In this document: positions 25,265 through 34,963 of the stretch, one piece after another
Numbering within the stretch: the first letter of the stretch is position 1
Layout of the letters: every line of letters starts with the position of its first letter
Origin: Microvirga terrae
Lineage (GTDB): Bacteria; Pseudomonadota; Alphaproteobacteria; Rhizobiales; Beijerinckiaceae
Length of the DNA: 64,000 nucleotides
Direction: 5' to 3'
NCBI RefSeq assembly: GCF_013307435.2
Contig: NZ_CP102845.1
Location: 2,303,001-2,367,000 of the forward strand
Made by a program: the position numbers and the translations under genes
Notes under the pieces: model-generated
Told to the model about the DNA's origin: nothing
The model's input: the letters and a program-made list of their open reading frames with translations, nothing else
The model's database searches: none

Positions 25265-28200
25265 ATGAAAATCCCCAAAGCCCGAAACGTTTCGCACAGG
25301 CCTCCTGTCGGCAGCAAGGTTGTCCCCGGCCGGTATCGCCGTGCTGGTCACCCCACCTGGGCTGCGTTGCCGCGCCTCGATGAACTGGACAGGCGCAAAC
25401 AGGGATGCTTGCAATTCTCCCAGGAGATCTTTGATAGGTTGCCCAGCGAGGCGCCTGCAGCCCCCGACTTTCTCTCTCGCGGTGGTGAAATGGGCGCGGA
25501 TGCGCGCGCATGATTGGTCAACCTCGCCGTTGGGTGAGCCTCGCACCTGGCCGTATTCCCTGCGCGCCCTGGTGCGCCTGATGCTCAACGCCAAGCAGGC
25601 GATGTTCATCGCCTGGGGACCGGACCTCGCCTTTCTCTACAATGACGATTACGCGCCGATCTTCGGCGCCAAGCACCCTCATGCCTTGGGTCGGCCGTTC
25701 AACGAAGTCTGGTCCGATATCTGGGAGCAGATCCGGGCTCTGGTCGACAGCACCCTGGCTGGCCGGGCGGTCGGGCAGGAGGATCTCCTGATCCCCATGG
25801 AGCGGAACGGCTACCGCGAGGATGCCTGGTTCAGCTTCTCCTACAATCCTGTATGGGAGGATACCGACACCATTGCCGGCATGTTCTGCGCCTGTACGGA
25901 AACCACCGACAAGGTGCGGGCCGAGCGACGGGTCGCCAGTGAACGCGAACGGTTGCGCGAGCTGTTCCATCAGGCGCCCGGCTTCATGGCGATGCTCACG
26001 GGCCCCGATCACACGTTTGAGATGGTCAACACCTCCTACTACCAGCTCGTGGGCCACCGCGACATTGTGGGCAAGCCTGCGCTGGAAGCTCTGCCGGAGG
26101 TCATGGACCAAGGGTTCAAGGGGATCCTCGATACCGTCTACCGTACCGGCGAGACGTTCGTCGGGAACGGCATCCCGATCATGCTCGAGCGGGCCCCCAA
26201 AGCGAAGCCCGAAAAGCGTTTCGTCAACTTCGTGTATCAGCCGGTCCGGGACAGCCATGGACACGTCTTCGGGATCTTCGCCGAAGGCAGCGATGTAACC
26301 GAGGCGAAACAGACGGAAGAGCGGCTGCGTGCCAATGAGGCACAGCTCTGGGCCATCTTTGCGCAGGCCCCTGTCGGCCTGTCGGAGGTCGGCGCTGATG
26401 GGCGTTTTGTCCAGGTTAACGACGAGCTCTGTCGCATTTTGGGACGCTCCCGTGAGGACGTGCTCGGCCGCAGCGTTGCCGATGTCACACATCCGGACGA
26501 CATTCCACCGAGTCTCGCTGCGGTTGCGCGTGCGGTGGAGACGGGGGAGCCCGCCTCGTTCGACAAGCGCTACGTTCGTCCCGACGGCGCCGTCATGTGG
26601 GCCAACAGCAACATCACGCGCCTGAACGTCTCCGACGAGCGGCCCGGCAGCCTGCTCGTGGTCACGATTGATCTCACGGCACGGCGGCACGCGGAAGCGG
26701 CCCTTCGAGAGAGCGAGGCCCGGTTTCAAGCGATTGCCAATTCGATCGACCAGATGATCTGGTCCACTCGGGCCGATGGGTGCTACGACTTCTTCAATCA
26801 GCGCTGGTACGACTTTACCGGCATACCCGAGGGTTCGACCGACGGCGACGTATTGTCGGACCTCTTCCATCCGGACGATCAGGAGCCTATGAGAGCTCTG
26901 TGGCGCCATTCTCTGGCGACGGGCGAACCGTACCGGGGCGAATACCGGCTGCGCCACCGCTCCGGGCACTTCCGGTGGGTGCTCGGCCGCGCGCAGCCGG
27001 TCCGAGAGGAGAGCGTCCGGATTGCGCGTTGGTTCGGCACCTATACCGACATCCAGGAGATTGTCGAGGCCCGCGAGGTTCTCACCCGTTCGCGTGAGGA
27101 GCTGGAGCATGAAATCGCCGAGCGCACGGCCGAGCGCGATCGTATCTGGCAAAACTCGAACGAACTCATGGGCGTGTTCGGGTTCGATGGTCGGCGGCGC
27201 GCCGTTAATCCCTCGTGGCAGCGGGTGCTGGGTGCGGTAGCCCTTGAGGGGCTGGTTCGGGGCGAGCGCCTCGTTGATTTCGAGGACCGCCTCAGGCACG
27301 CGGACGGTAGCTATCGGGTGATCTCGTGGACGGGGGTTCCGGGGGACGGGGTGTTCTACGGCATCGGCCGTGACGTTACGGAATACCGTCGGGCCGAGGA
27401 CGCGCTGCGGCAGGCGCAGAAGATGGAGGCGGTGGGGCAGCTCACTGGAGGCGTGGCGCACGACCTCAACAACCTGCTCACCATCGTGCGCTCCTCCATC
27501 GAGTTCCTGCGGCGGCCGAACCTCCCGGAGGAGCGGCGGATCCGCTACATCGACGCGATCGCCGACACGGTCGACCGTGCCTCCAAGCTCACCGGGCAGC
27601 TGCTGGCCTTCGCACGGCGGCAGGCGCTCAAGCCGGAAGTGTTCGACGTGTCGGAGCGCATCCGCGCTGTCATCGACATGCTGCGTACCATCGTGGGTTC
27701 GCGCATTCGGATCGTGATCGACATCGCCTGCGAACATTGCTTCGTGGAAGCCGACGTCACGCAGTTCGAGACCGCGCTCGTGAACATGGCAGTGAATGCT
27801 CGGGACGCCATGGACGGCGAGGGTACCTTGAGGGTGCGTGTTGACTCCGTCTCCAGCATGCCCGCAATCCGGAGGCACGCGGGTGGACCCGGCCGGTTCG
27901 TGGCCGTGTCGATCGGCGATACCGGCGTGGGTATTCCTAATAGGCTCGGCCATATCTTCGAGCTCTTCTTCACCACCAAAGAGGTCGGTCGGGGGACCGG
28001 ACTGGGCCTCAGCCAAGTCTATGGGTTTGCCAAACAGTCCGGAGGCGATGTGGCCGTCGAGAGCATGGTCGGGCAGGGCACTTCGTTTACGTTGTATCTG
28101 CCGCGAACCGCAAGGGGCATCGCGCCCGACGCAGAGGGTGACCGGCGGGGGAGCCGCTACGAGGAGGAAGGCCGGGGCTGCCGGGTTCTGCTGGTCGAGG

Positions 28201-28646
28201 ACAATCTCGAGGTTGGTCGGTTCTCAACGCAGCTTCTCCTGGATCTCGGCTACGAGACCACCTGGGCGGCTCATGCGGGCGAGGCCCTCAAGCTGCTGGA
28301 TGAGGATATTTCCCGTTTCGATGTGGTCTTTTCGGACGTGGTGATGCCCGGCATGAGCGGGATCGAGCTGGGGCGGGAAATCCGACGGCGCTATCCTGGT
28401 CTTCCAGTGGTGCTGACTTCCGGCTACAGCCATGTTCTGGCCGAGGAAGGGCGTCGCGGCTTCGAGTTGCTGCAGAAGCCCTATGCGGTCGACGAGGTCT
28501 CGCGGATGCTGCACCGGGTGACCCGCCGCAGACCGGCTATCCTTTTGCATGTGCTCGCACTTGACCTTGTCGCGGCGGTTTTGGCTCAGCCGCGAGGTAG
28601 ACCGCATGTCGGCATCCAGATCTGTTTGAAGCGGAAGGAGTCATGA
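25265..28646 (+). CDS. Multi-PAS hybrid histidine kinase/receiver, apparent N-terminal frameshift
   Basis: From ATG 25500 the protein is 1048 residues. Order: PAS-like start (HDWSTSPLG, WGPDLAFLYNDDY), three to four further PAS domains, a coiled linker (LEHEIAERTAER), another PAS-like segment, a HisKA domain with GGVAHDLNNLL (His about 654), an ATPase domain (VNARDAMDG, DTGVGI, GTGLGLSQVYGFA) and a receiver with Asp about 946 in FSDVVMPG. The conserved lead-in PDFLSRGGEMGA is in another frame (25265-25513) and joins at about 25497 after loss of two bases or gain of one. It is either a real frameshift or a sequencing error. The last 35 residues after LHRVTRRR are not conserved. The gene stands alone. 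Confidence 0.85.
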
Positions 28647-28697
28647 GCGTCCGTGTCCGCGTCGGTGCTTGTCGATGGGACCCTTCGAGGCATGGCA

Positions 28698-29336
28698 TCA
28701 TGTGGCCAGGAGAAAAATGCCGCCACCTGCAAGGACAGCACTCCAGACGACATCCAGGTTGATCCAGCCCCGTCTGAGGAAGGCGAGCCCTTGGTCATAG
28801 ACGATCAGGCTGACGGCTCCGATCACCGCCAGCATGGCTCCAGTATGTACGGCGAGCGCTGCAACGGAGATCGGGAGGGAGGTAGAGGTCGTGAGCTCGC
28901 TGTCCACGCCGGAGGACATGCACAGCGACAGGAGCGCCGGGATCAGCATGAAGCCCGCCCCGTGAGCGCTGGCCATCATGAAGGACCACACAGTCAGGCC
29001 GGCCAATCCTGTCTGCATCCCGATGCGGACAGGGGTGCGATGGCTGGCGATGATATGCGTGGCCGCCCAAACCAACAGAAGGATCCCGGCGCAGCGGCCG
29101 AGGAGTGTCGCGTCCAGAACCGTTCCGAAGAGGATCGTCGCCAACAGGACGATCCCCACCGCTGCAGCATGGCCGAGAGCGATGGGCGCAAGGGCCAGAA
29201 CCACAAGCGACCGGCTTTGCCGATGAAGTCCAAGCGCCACGGCAAACAGCCAGCCCATGGCAGGGTTCAGGCCGTGAAAGGCGCCGAGCCCGGCAAGGGC
29301 CAGCCAGGGCCAAAGGGTGGACGACAGCGTATTCAT
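28698..29336 (-). CDS. Multi-pass membrane protein, possible metal transporter
   Basis: A 212-residue protein with about six hydrophobic segments. The conserved-looking motifs are GAFHGLNPAMGW in the first helix and SAHGAGFMLIPALL in the fourth, which recall the His-containing first helices of NicO/UreH-type nickel-cobalt transporters, but the match is loose. It starts 32 bases after the stop of the SBP56 gene on the same strand, so it is probably its operon partner. A role in supplying metal to that enzyme is a guess from position. Confidence 0.7.
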   Translation of the reverse strand: MNTLSSTLWPWLALAGLGAFHGLNPAMGWLFAVALGLHRQSRSLVVLALAPIALGHAAAVGIVLLATILFGTVLDATLLGRCAGILLLVWAATHIIASHRTPVRIGMQTGLAGLTVWSFMMASAHGAGFMLIPALLSLCMSSGVDSELTTSTSLPISVAALAVHTGAMLAVIGAVSLIVYDQGLAFLRRGWINLDVVWSAVLAGGGIFLLAT

Positions 29337-29367
29337 TTCCGGTCGCGTGCCAGGGGCGTTGCACCTC

Positions 29368-30762
29368 TTATGGATAACAGTAGGAATCCGACGAGCAATC
29401 GCCTCCTTCGAGACGGACCTGATGCGGCCGGTGCCCCTTGGGCCATTCGATGAAGAAGTCTTCGTCGAACGAGATGCCGCCCTCCAGATCCGCGTTCAAC
29501 TTCACCATCCAGCCCTCGAAGCCGCGGTGATAGAACTGCTGATCGATCGGGCCGTAGAGCGAGTTGGTGAAATATACCCGCCGCCCGTCACGGCTGATCT
29601 CGACCATCTGAGGTCCGCCCGTCAGATGCCCGTTTGCCGCCTTGGGATGAGTCGCGCGCGAGACGATCCCGCCGATCCGCACCTTGCCGGTGAGCCGGGG
29701 GTTCAACGGGTCGGATACGTCATACTGCTGGAGATCGCCCGTACCCCAGCAGGACACGTAGAGAAATCGGTCGTCCATGGTGAGGTCGATGTCGGTCACG
29801 AGCGGCGGCACGGCGCCGAAGCCCTTCAACATGTCGGGCAGGTCGTCCGGGTTGGCGGGCTCGGCCGGGATGGTGATGATCTTTTTGACTGCCCAGTGAT
29901 CGCCCTCTCGATACCAGGTCCAGATCGATGATGAGAGATCCTTGAGGCTGATCACGCAGTTGACGAACCCATAGGCCTTCGTCGGATTGTGCGCCGGGCG
30001 GAGCTCGAACACGAGCTGATGCTCCTCACCAAAGTCGATTGCCTGGAGGTGCTTGCGTTTCAGCAGGTCCCAGAAATGCAGGCGGCGTCCGTAGCGCGAA
30101 CCGAGCAGGATCTCGGGAACAAGGCCGTTCTCGAAGGTGTCGGGCGTGCCCCACTCACTGGTCACCAGCGTGTCGTATCCCAGATGCCACCAGCCGTCGT
30201 AAGCAAGCTGTTGCGGCCCTCGGTCGACTTCCCAGCGCCCGAGCGGTTCGAAGCTCTCGTGATCCATGATGAAGATGCCGCCGGGTGCCTTTCCCTCCGC
30301 ATTGCCAAGGGCCGTGACATAGATGCCATCCGGCCCGCAATGCACCGTGTGCGGCCGGGTGTAGCCGGTCCGTTCGGCCAGCACCTCAGGCTCGATCACC
30401 TTCACAATGGTGGGATTGCGCGGGTCAGGCTTCGTATCGAGAATATGAATGCGCGACGAGCGCAGTCCAGGCACCACGAGGTAGCGGCGCTCTACATGAG
30501 GGTGAGGCATGTTGGGGCATAGGCAGGACGAACAGGCATTCCAACCGAAATGGTGCAGTTCGTCACCCGTATTGGGCATGGCCACCGACCCGACGATCCG
30601 GGCGTAGGACGGTGAAGCCGGGTCGAGATCGACGACGGCGATGCCGTCGGGCTGCTGCCGGTCCGGGTCGAACATGGCCACGTAGGCCAGGGTCTCGGGC
30701 GGGGCTTTTTGGGCCAGGCGCGGGGATGGATAGAAACTGGAATCGGGCTGCCAACGCGTCAC
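29368..30762 (-). CDS. mtoX: SBP56 family protein (methanethiol oxidase-like)
   Basis: A 464-residue selenium-binding-protein-56 family member. Family marks: FYPSPR at the N-terminus, HHFGWNACSSCLC (the conserved Cys pair), RPHTVHCGPDGIYVTALG, VTSEWGTP, VTDIDLTMDDRFLYVSCWGTGDLQQYDVSDP and HPHQVRLEGGDCSSD near the end. Characterised bacterial members oxidise methanethiol to formaldehyde, H2S and H2O2 in a copper-dependent reaction, so that is the best guess, but no SCO1-like or MauG-like maturation gene was seen next to it. It starts with GTG 30762, preceded by GGGAGGGTG, and its N-terminus then fits the family. No signal peptide is evident. Confidence 0.9.
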   Translation of the reverse strand: MTRWQPDSSFYPSPRLAQKAPPETLAYVAMFDPDRQQPDGIAVVDLDPASPSYARIVGSVAMPNTGDELHHFGWNACSSCLCPNMPHPHVERRYLVVPGLRSSRIHILDTKPDPRNPTIVKVIEPEVLAERTGYTRPHTVHCGPDGIYVTALGNAEGKAPGGIFIMDHESFEPLGRWEVDRGPQQLAYDGWWHLGYDTLVTSEWGTPDTFENGLVPEILLGSRYGRRLHFWDLLKRKHLQAIDFGEEHQLVFELRPAHNPTKAYGFVNCVISLKDLSSSIWTWYREGDHWAVKKIITIPAEPANPDDLPDMLKGFGAVPPLVTDIDLTMDDRFLYVSCWGTGDLQQYDVSDPLNPRLTGKVRIGGIVSRATHPKAANGHLTGGPQMVEISRDGRRVYFTNSLYGPIDQQFYHRGFEGWMVKLNADLEGGISFDEDFFIEWPKGHRPHQVRLEGGDCSSDSYCYP

Positions 30763-31103
30763 GACACCCTCCCTGATCGCCCCCTAGGCCCACGGTAAGT
30801 GTCTCTATTCTTGTGCTGACATCCGCATCATATCCGATTGTCCAGCTTATGTCGCGTCTCACCGGCTGGTCCCATCAGATCCTGACTGTCAGGCCCCCTT
30901 TAGAACCGATCAAATGGGGATAAATTCTCGCTAGAGATGGGGCTTGCCCATGATCGGGTCGGTGTCGGTAGATGACGCTGCGGGTGGGGTCATGATCGCT
31001 GCCGTTCCGCCGATTTGGCATGGATCAAACCTAAGCGCTCCGAGCAGGTGTACCAAGGTGCGATCCTCACCGCACGACGCTTTCTCGTATCCAGGAGGGT
31101 CCC
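30763..31103. other. Divergent intergenic region
   Basis: About 340 bases between the SBP56 gene (minus) and the decayed MBL gene (plus). No supported frame; it should hold the SBP56 promoter. Confidence 0.4.
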
Positions 31104-31373
31104 TTGTCGCTTCGCCCTCATTTCCATGGCGCTGCCCGCACCGTAACCGGCTCCTGCTGGAGACGGAGACGGGCCGCGTTCTGGTCGACCGCGGCATGTT
31201 CCAAGGTTTCGAAGGAGGAGAGTAATCTCAACTCCAATCACTTCCCATTCCGCGCCGCTGGGATCGGTGCTCTCTGCCTCACCCATGCGCATATCGACCA
31301 CAGCGGCCTTGTGCCGAAGCTCGTGAAGGCCGGCTTCGGTGGCCTGCCTACGCAACGCGCCGGTGGTATCTGA
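31104..31373 (+). pseudogene. Remnant of a metallo-beta-lactamase fold RNA exonuclease
   Basis: An N-terminal fragment of an Ysh1/CPSF-type MBL exonuclease (normally about 450-550 residues). A TTG start with AGGAGGG just upstream leads into FHGAARTVTGSC. The homology then moves to a second frame (LLLETETGRVLVDRGMFQG), returns to the first (SNLNSNHFPF) and reaches the intact metal motif CLTHAHIDHSGL before stopping after about 85 residues. Two frameshifts plus loss of the rest make it non-functional. The strong ribosome site is still present. Confidence 0.85.
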
Positions 31374-31496
31374 CATCATCTCAAGGCTTGGCTCTGACGG
31401 GACGAAGCCACGGTTCTCTTCGTAGGCCTCCAGGCGCAGGGCACGCTAGGTGGTATCGGTTGCGCCGGGGGAATCCCGCCGGGCGAAGGAGGGTCG

Positions 31497-31718
31497 ATGA
31501 TGAGGCGCCTCACGCTCACCTGCCTTGCCCTTGCCTGCACCTCGACGATGGCCGTCGCACAATCGGGCCGAGCGCAGCGCGGGCTCACGTTTGCCCAGAC
31601 GAATTGCTCCCAATGCCATGCCATCGGGCGCGTGGGGGAGAACCCCATTCGGGAGGCGGCAAACAGGAGCGGGTTGCCGTACTCAATACCTGTGGGCCCG
31701 CAGAGAGCCTGCTGCTAG
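31497..31718 (+). pseudogene. Truncated secreted cytochrome c (heme motif kept)
   Basis: A 73-residue frame with GGAGGG before a double ATG, a signal peptide (LTLTCLALACTSTMAVAQ) and the heme-attachment motif Cys-Ser-Gln-Cys-His followed by AIGRVGENPIREA. Class I cytochromes of this type run another 50 or so residues to the axial Met. Here the sequence changes after GENPIREA to an unrelated tail and stops, so it is probably a 3'-truncated remnant. Its end overlaps the kinase gene on the other strand by 4 bases. A functional very short cytochrome is possible but unlikely without a Met ligand. Confidence 0.7.
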
Positions 31719-33535
31719 GCGAGGGGAGCATCCACGGTGCAGATGACGCCGGTCTGAGGGAATTCGATCCGGGTGGTGCCTCCAAGATCTTGAGACAGGC
31801 TCCGCTCGATCAGGCGGGAGCCGAACCCACGCCGCGACGGAGGCCGAACGGCAGGCCCTCCGCGCTCCTCCCATCTCAGATGGAGGCGTGGCTCAGACCC
31901 GGTTGCCTGCACGCTCCAGGCGATCCTGATCGCTCCCGTTTCATTCGACAGAGCCCCGTACTTGACCGCATTGGTGGCCAGCTCCTGCAGAGCCATCGCC
32001 AGCGCCAGCGCCGTGCGGGGCGGAACGCGAACCCGTGAGCCTGCCAGGTGCAAACGGTCCTCTCCACGGCTGGAATAGGGGGCGACGGCCTGCTCGACGA
32101 TATCGTACAGATCCGCCCCCTCCCAATTCTCGCGGGTGAGAACGTCATGGGCGCGCGACAGGGCAAACAGGCGCGCCTCGAGCGCCTCCTTGGCCTGATC
32201 CGTACTCTCGGCGTTGCGCAGCGTCTGTGAGGCAACCGACTGGACCGTTGCCAGCGTGTTCTTCACCCGGTGGTTCAGCTCGTTGATGAGCAGGCTCTGG
32301 TGCTCTTCCGCGACCCGACGGCCGTGAATGTCGATGGACACCCCGAACCAGCGGACGATCTCACCGGTTCGGAGATCCCGGTAGGGCTCGGCCCGAACGA
32401 GGAACCAGCGATATTCACCCTCCTTCGAGCGGATCCGATGCTCGACCTCGAACACACCACCCGTGCGTCTCGCTTCCTCGTAGGCTTGCATCGTTACGGC
32501 TTCGTCATCCGCATGCACGAAGTCCAGGGCAGTCTGAGCTGCGGTCGTCGGCCCGTTGACTGCTCCGGTGTAGAGAAACCATTGCCGATTGAAGAACTCA
32601 GCATTGCCTTCGGCGTCGGTGATCCAGATGATCTGCGGCACTGCGTCGGCCATCAGCCGCAGCCGCTCCTCGCTCTCACGAAGGCGCTCTTCGGACTCCA
32701 CCTGTTCCGTGATGTCACCATAGAACACCGCCAGACCGTCGCCGACAGGGTAGGCATGCATGGAGATCCAGCTCACCCGACCGTGAGGCCAGACATAGCG
32801 ATGCCTCATGTTCACGGGCTCCCGGGTTGCCATCGCGCGCCGGAACATATCGCCCAAGGCGGGGTCGGCATCCGGATGGGCCTCCCAGTGGGTCTTGCCG
32901 ATCACCTCGTCGCGCGGTCGGCCCTCCAGGCGCAACGCCTCGGCGTTCATGTCGATGATCCGGAAATCCTTGTCGAGAAGCGCCAGACTTTCACCCATGC
33001 CGTCGAGCACGCCCCGAAGCCGCGTTTCGCTGTCGCGAAGGGCGGCCTCCGTCTTCACCCGGTCGCTTGTTTCCACCACGACCGCGAGCACGCCTCCAGG
33101 CCTGCCGCTCTCATCGATCACAGGGCTATAGTCGAGGTTCATCCAAACCCGCTCGGGGACGCCCTTGCGGTAGAGGGTCAGCTCCTGGTCCCGATAGGAG
33201 AGTGTGCCGCCGGCCATCCCGACCCGCATCACATTGGCGTTGAAGTCCGCCACTTCCGCCCAGCCTTCGAGAACCTTCGAACCGAGCAGGCGCGGGTGCC
33301 GGCTGGCGGCGAACACGGTATAGGCGTCGTTGTAGATCATGATGCCATCCGGCCCCCAGAGAAGCACCATCGGGACGGGCGACCGAAGCATCAGCGCGAC
33401 CGTGGTCTTCAGGCTTTGCGGCCAGCTGGGAATCGGCCCGAGCGACGTCTCGGACCAGTCATAGCTGCGGATCAAGGCCCCTGTCTCACCTCCATCCTGG
33501 AGGAAGTCGAACTGTTGCGGTGTCCTGCTATCCAT
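31715..33535 (-). CDS. Multi-PAS HWE-family sensor histidine kinase
   Basis: A 606-residue soluble kinase: an N-terminal PAS-like domain typical of the group (YDWSETSLGPIPSWP, LLWGPDGIMIYNDAY), then PAS domains at about 165-285 and 290-410, then the HWE core. The core has NELNHRVKNTLATVQ, LTRENWEGADLYDIV, QELATNAVKYGAL and RRGFGSRLIERSLSQDLGG. The N-terminal domain and the kinase core are very similar to the truncated kinase at the left edge of the window, while the middle PAS repeats differ. ATG 33535 is the family start. It is an orphan kinase with no adjacent regulator. Confidence 0.92.
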   Translation of the reverse strand: MDSRTPQQFDFLQDGGETGALIRSYDWSETSLGPIPSWPQSLKTTVALMLRSPVPMVLLWGPDGIMIYNDAYTVFAASRHPRLLGSKVLEGWAEVADFNANVMRVGMAGGTLSYRDQELTLYRKGVPERVWMNLDYSPVIDESGRPGGVLAVVVETSDRVKTEAALRDSETRLRGVLDGMGESLALLDKDFRIIDMNAEALRLEGRPRDEVIGKTHWEAHPDADPALGDMFRRAMATREPVNMRHRYVWPHGRVSWISMHAYPVGDGLAVFYGDITEQVESEERLRESEERLRLMADAVPQIIWITDAEGNAEFFNRQWFLYTGAVNGPTTAAQTALDFVHADDEAVTMQAYEEARRTGGVFEVEHRIRSKEGEYRWFLVRAEPYRDLRTGEIVRWFGVSIDIHGRRVAEEHQSLLINELNHRVKNTLATVQSVASQTLRNAESTDQAKEALEARLFALSRAHDVLTRENWEGADLYDIVEQAVAPYSSRGEDRLHLAGSRVRVPPRTALALAMALQELATNAVKYGALSNETGAIRIAWSVQATGSEPRLHLRWEERGGPAVRPPSRRGFGSRLIERSLSQDLGGTTRIEFPQTGVICTVDAPLA

Positions 33536-33847
33536 TGTGCCGCTCCGGGATCCCCGAAGCCTTGCGCTCCCAACGTTGGTGCTGAGAGTGATCAGAGCCT
33601 CGGGAGAGATCGGCGCTAACGGTCAGACAACAAGCAAGCTCCGTGCCAATGGGAGCGGATGTTGCGTAGTCCGGCCTGAGGCCTACGCGTTGGGGTGACG
33701 GCGAGAGCATGGGCTTGAATGATCGCTTCGAATGGAGAGGCTTGCATCCTTTCTAGCGCCTTCTCAGGACACAGCAATGGTGCGTTGCAACATTTAGGCC
33801 CCCACCACGATCCACCTTAGTCCGTCCGCCTCTCTGCGGTTGGCAAA
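33536..33847. other. Intergenic region without recognisable gene
   Basis: About 310 bases between the stop of the arabinoside regulator and the HWE kinase start, both minus strand. No supported gene, repeat or strong hairpin seen. Confidence 0.4.
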
Positions 33848-34804
33848 TTACGGCAAAGCGCCAGGCTTCTCTTTCAGGTGAATTCGCATAACGATATCCT
33901 GGTCGTAGTTCCCGAACCCACGACCGAAGATGTTGATGCCGCCAGGGTGCCGAGCCGTATCATCGATCCCGATCCGAAGGCGAATTCCATGGTGCTTATC
34001 GAGTTCCAGCTTGTCGAGCGTCACGTCGGATATCTGAACATCGTTGACCGATGTCCCGCTTCGGCTGATCTGCCAGGTGACCAGCTTGCCGTATTGCGAG
34101 CCTTCCAGCTTCCACCATTGCGGCGTGTAGAGCCCGCGTTTGTCGCCGAAATCACTCGGCGAGATCCAGCTTCCCACCTTCACATTGTTGATCCAGAGAC
34201 TGATGTCCGAGGGCCAGTCCAGACTCGTGCCCGGAACTTCGGACGATAGTTCCATGACGAACTCAAGCCTGTCGATCTTGGCGCCAAGAACCTTGCCGTT
34301 GTTGGGAAACTTGTACTCGACGAAGCCTCGTCTGAACCAGATCAGCGACGCATTCATGCGGTGTGGGTCGAGGAAGAGGTCGGGCACATCAAGGACGCCG
34401 AGAACGCTCTCCGTCGAGCAGAGCCCACAGGGAGCGCTCACATCGCAGCTTGTATAAAGCCCGATGGGCATGGAAACCTCGATGTGGTCCTTGCTCTTGA
34501 GTGGATCCTGATCGTCAAACCGGATGATGATCTCGTCATAACGGATCGAGCAGATTTTCTGCTGGCCTTTGGACGCCTTGATCGTCTCCGTTTCGATAAG
34601 CCCGGCACGCTCGAGAACTTGAACGTGGGTTGCGATCGTGGATTGAGGTAGATCCAGAGCATCGCTGATCTCGTTCACATTCAGTGGCCCTCGTGCCCGC
34701 AAGAGCTTGAGGATCCGAATCCGGCCCGGTGAGGCGATCCCCCGCAATGTCTCAGAGCTCTCCTCGGCGACCAGGGTCAGGAATTTTCGTTTGAATGCCG
34801 ACAT
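33848..34804 (-). CDS. One-component regulator: winged helix plus beta-rich sensor domain
   Basis: A 318-residue regulator. An ArsR-like winged helix spans about residues 15-95 (SPGRIRILKLLRARGPLNVNE, STIATHVQVLERAGLIETE). The remaining 220 residues are beta-rich and aromatic (NASLIWFRRGFVEYKFPN, DISLWINNVKVGSWISP, YTPQWWKLEGSQYGKLVTW), resembling a jelly roll, with a Cys cluster CDVSAPCGLC near residue 120. This suits a sugar-binding sensor. It is divergent from the sugar ABC operon, with a perfect palindrome between them, so it most likely controls that operon and itself. The inducer is probably an arabinoside, by context. Confidence 0.85.
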   Translation of the reverse strand: MSAFKRKFLTLVAEESSETLRGIASPGRIRILKLLRARGPLNVNEISDALDLPQSTIATHVQVLERAGLIETETIKASKGQQKICSIRYDEIIIRFDDQDPLKSKDHIEVSMPIGLYTSCDVSAPCGLCSTESVLGVLDVPDLFLDPHRMNASLIWFRRGFVEYKFPNNGKVLGAKIDRLEFVMELSSEVPGTSLDWPSDISLWINNVKVGSWISPSDFGDKRGLYTPQWWKLEGSQYGKLVTWQISRSGTSVNDVQISDVTLDKLELDKHHGIRLRIGIDDTARHPGGINIFGRGFGNYDQDIVMRIHLKEKPGALP

Positions 34805-34858
34805 GCGGTCGCTCAGCTCAAGGGTTATAGACGGCGTTTCGCCCTCTCAGTGAGCCTC

Positions 34859-34886
34859 ATATGTATCGAAAGTTTCGATATGTATC
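34859..34886. promoter_or_regulatory. Candidate operator: perfect palindrome within direct repeats
   Basis: TATCGAAAGTTTCGATA at 34864-34880 is a perfect 8+1+8 inverted repeat. ATATGTATC occurs twice in the same orientation 19 bases apart (34859-34867 and 34878-34886). It lies in the 159-base gap between the regulator and the divergent ABC operon, just upstream of a TTGACC hexamer at 34897. It is the obvious binding site for the winged-helix regulator. Confidence 0.75.
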
Positions 34887-34963
34887 AATGCTACTGTTGA
34901 CCGATGCCAGAAACTCGGGGCTAACTAAGAAAAAAGATAATAATCAAACCTGGAGGAGCGCCA

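Noticed and set aside
25518..28016. 832-codon open frame on the minus strand under the hybrid kinase
   Set aside because: Antisense shadow of a GC-rich gene; no family motif, whereas the + strand has clear PAS, HisKA, ATPase and receiver motifs.
32270..33619. 449-codon + strand frame opposite the second HWE kinase
   Set aside because: Histidine/arginine-rich antisense shadow with no recognisable domain.
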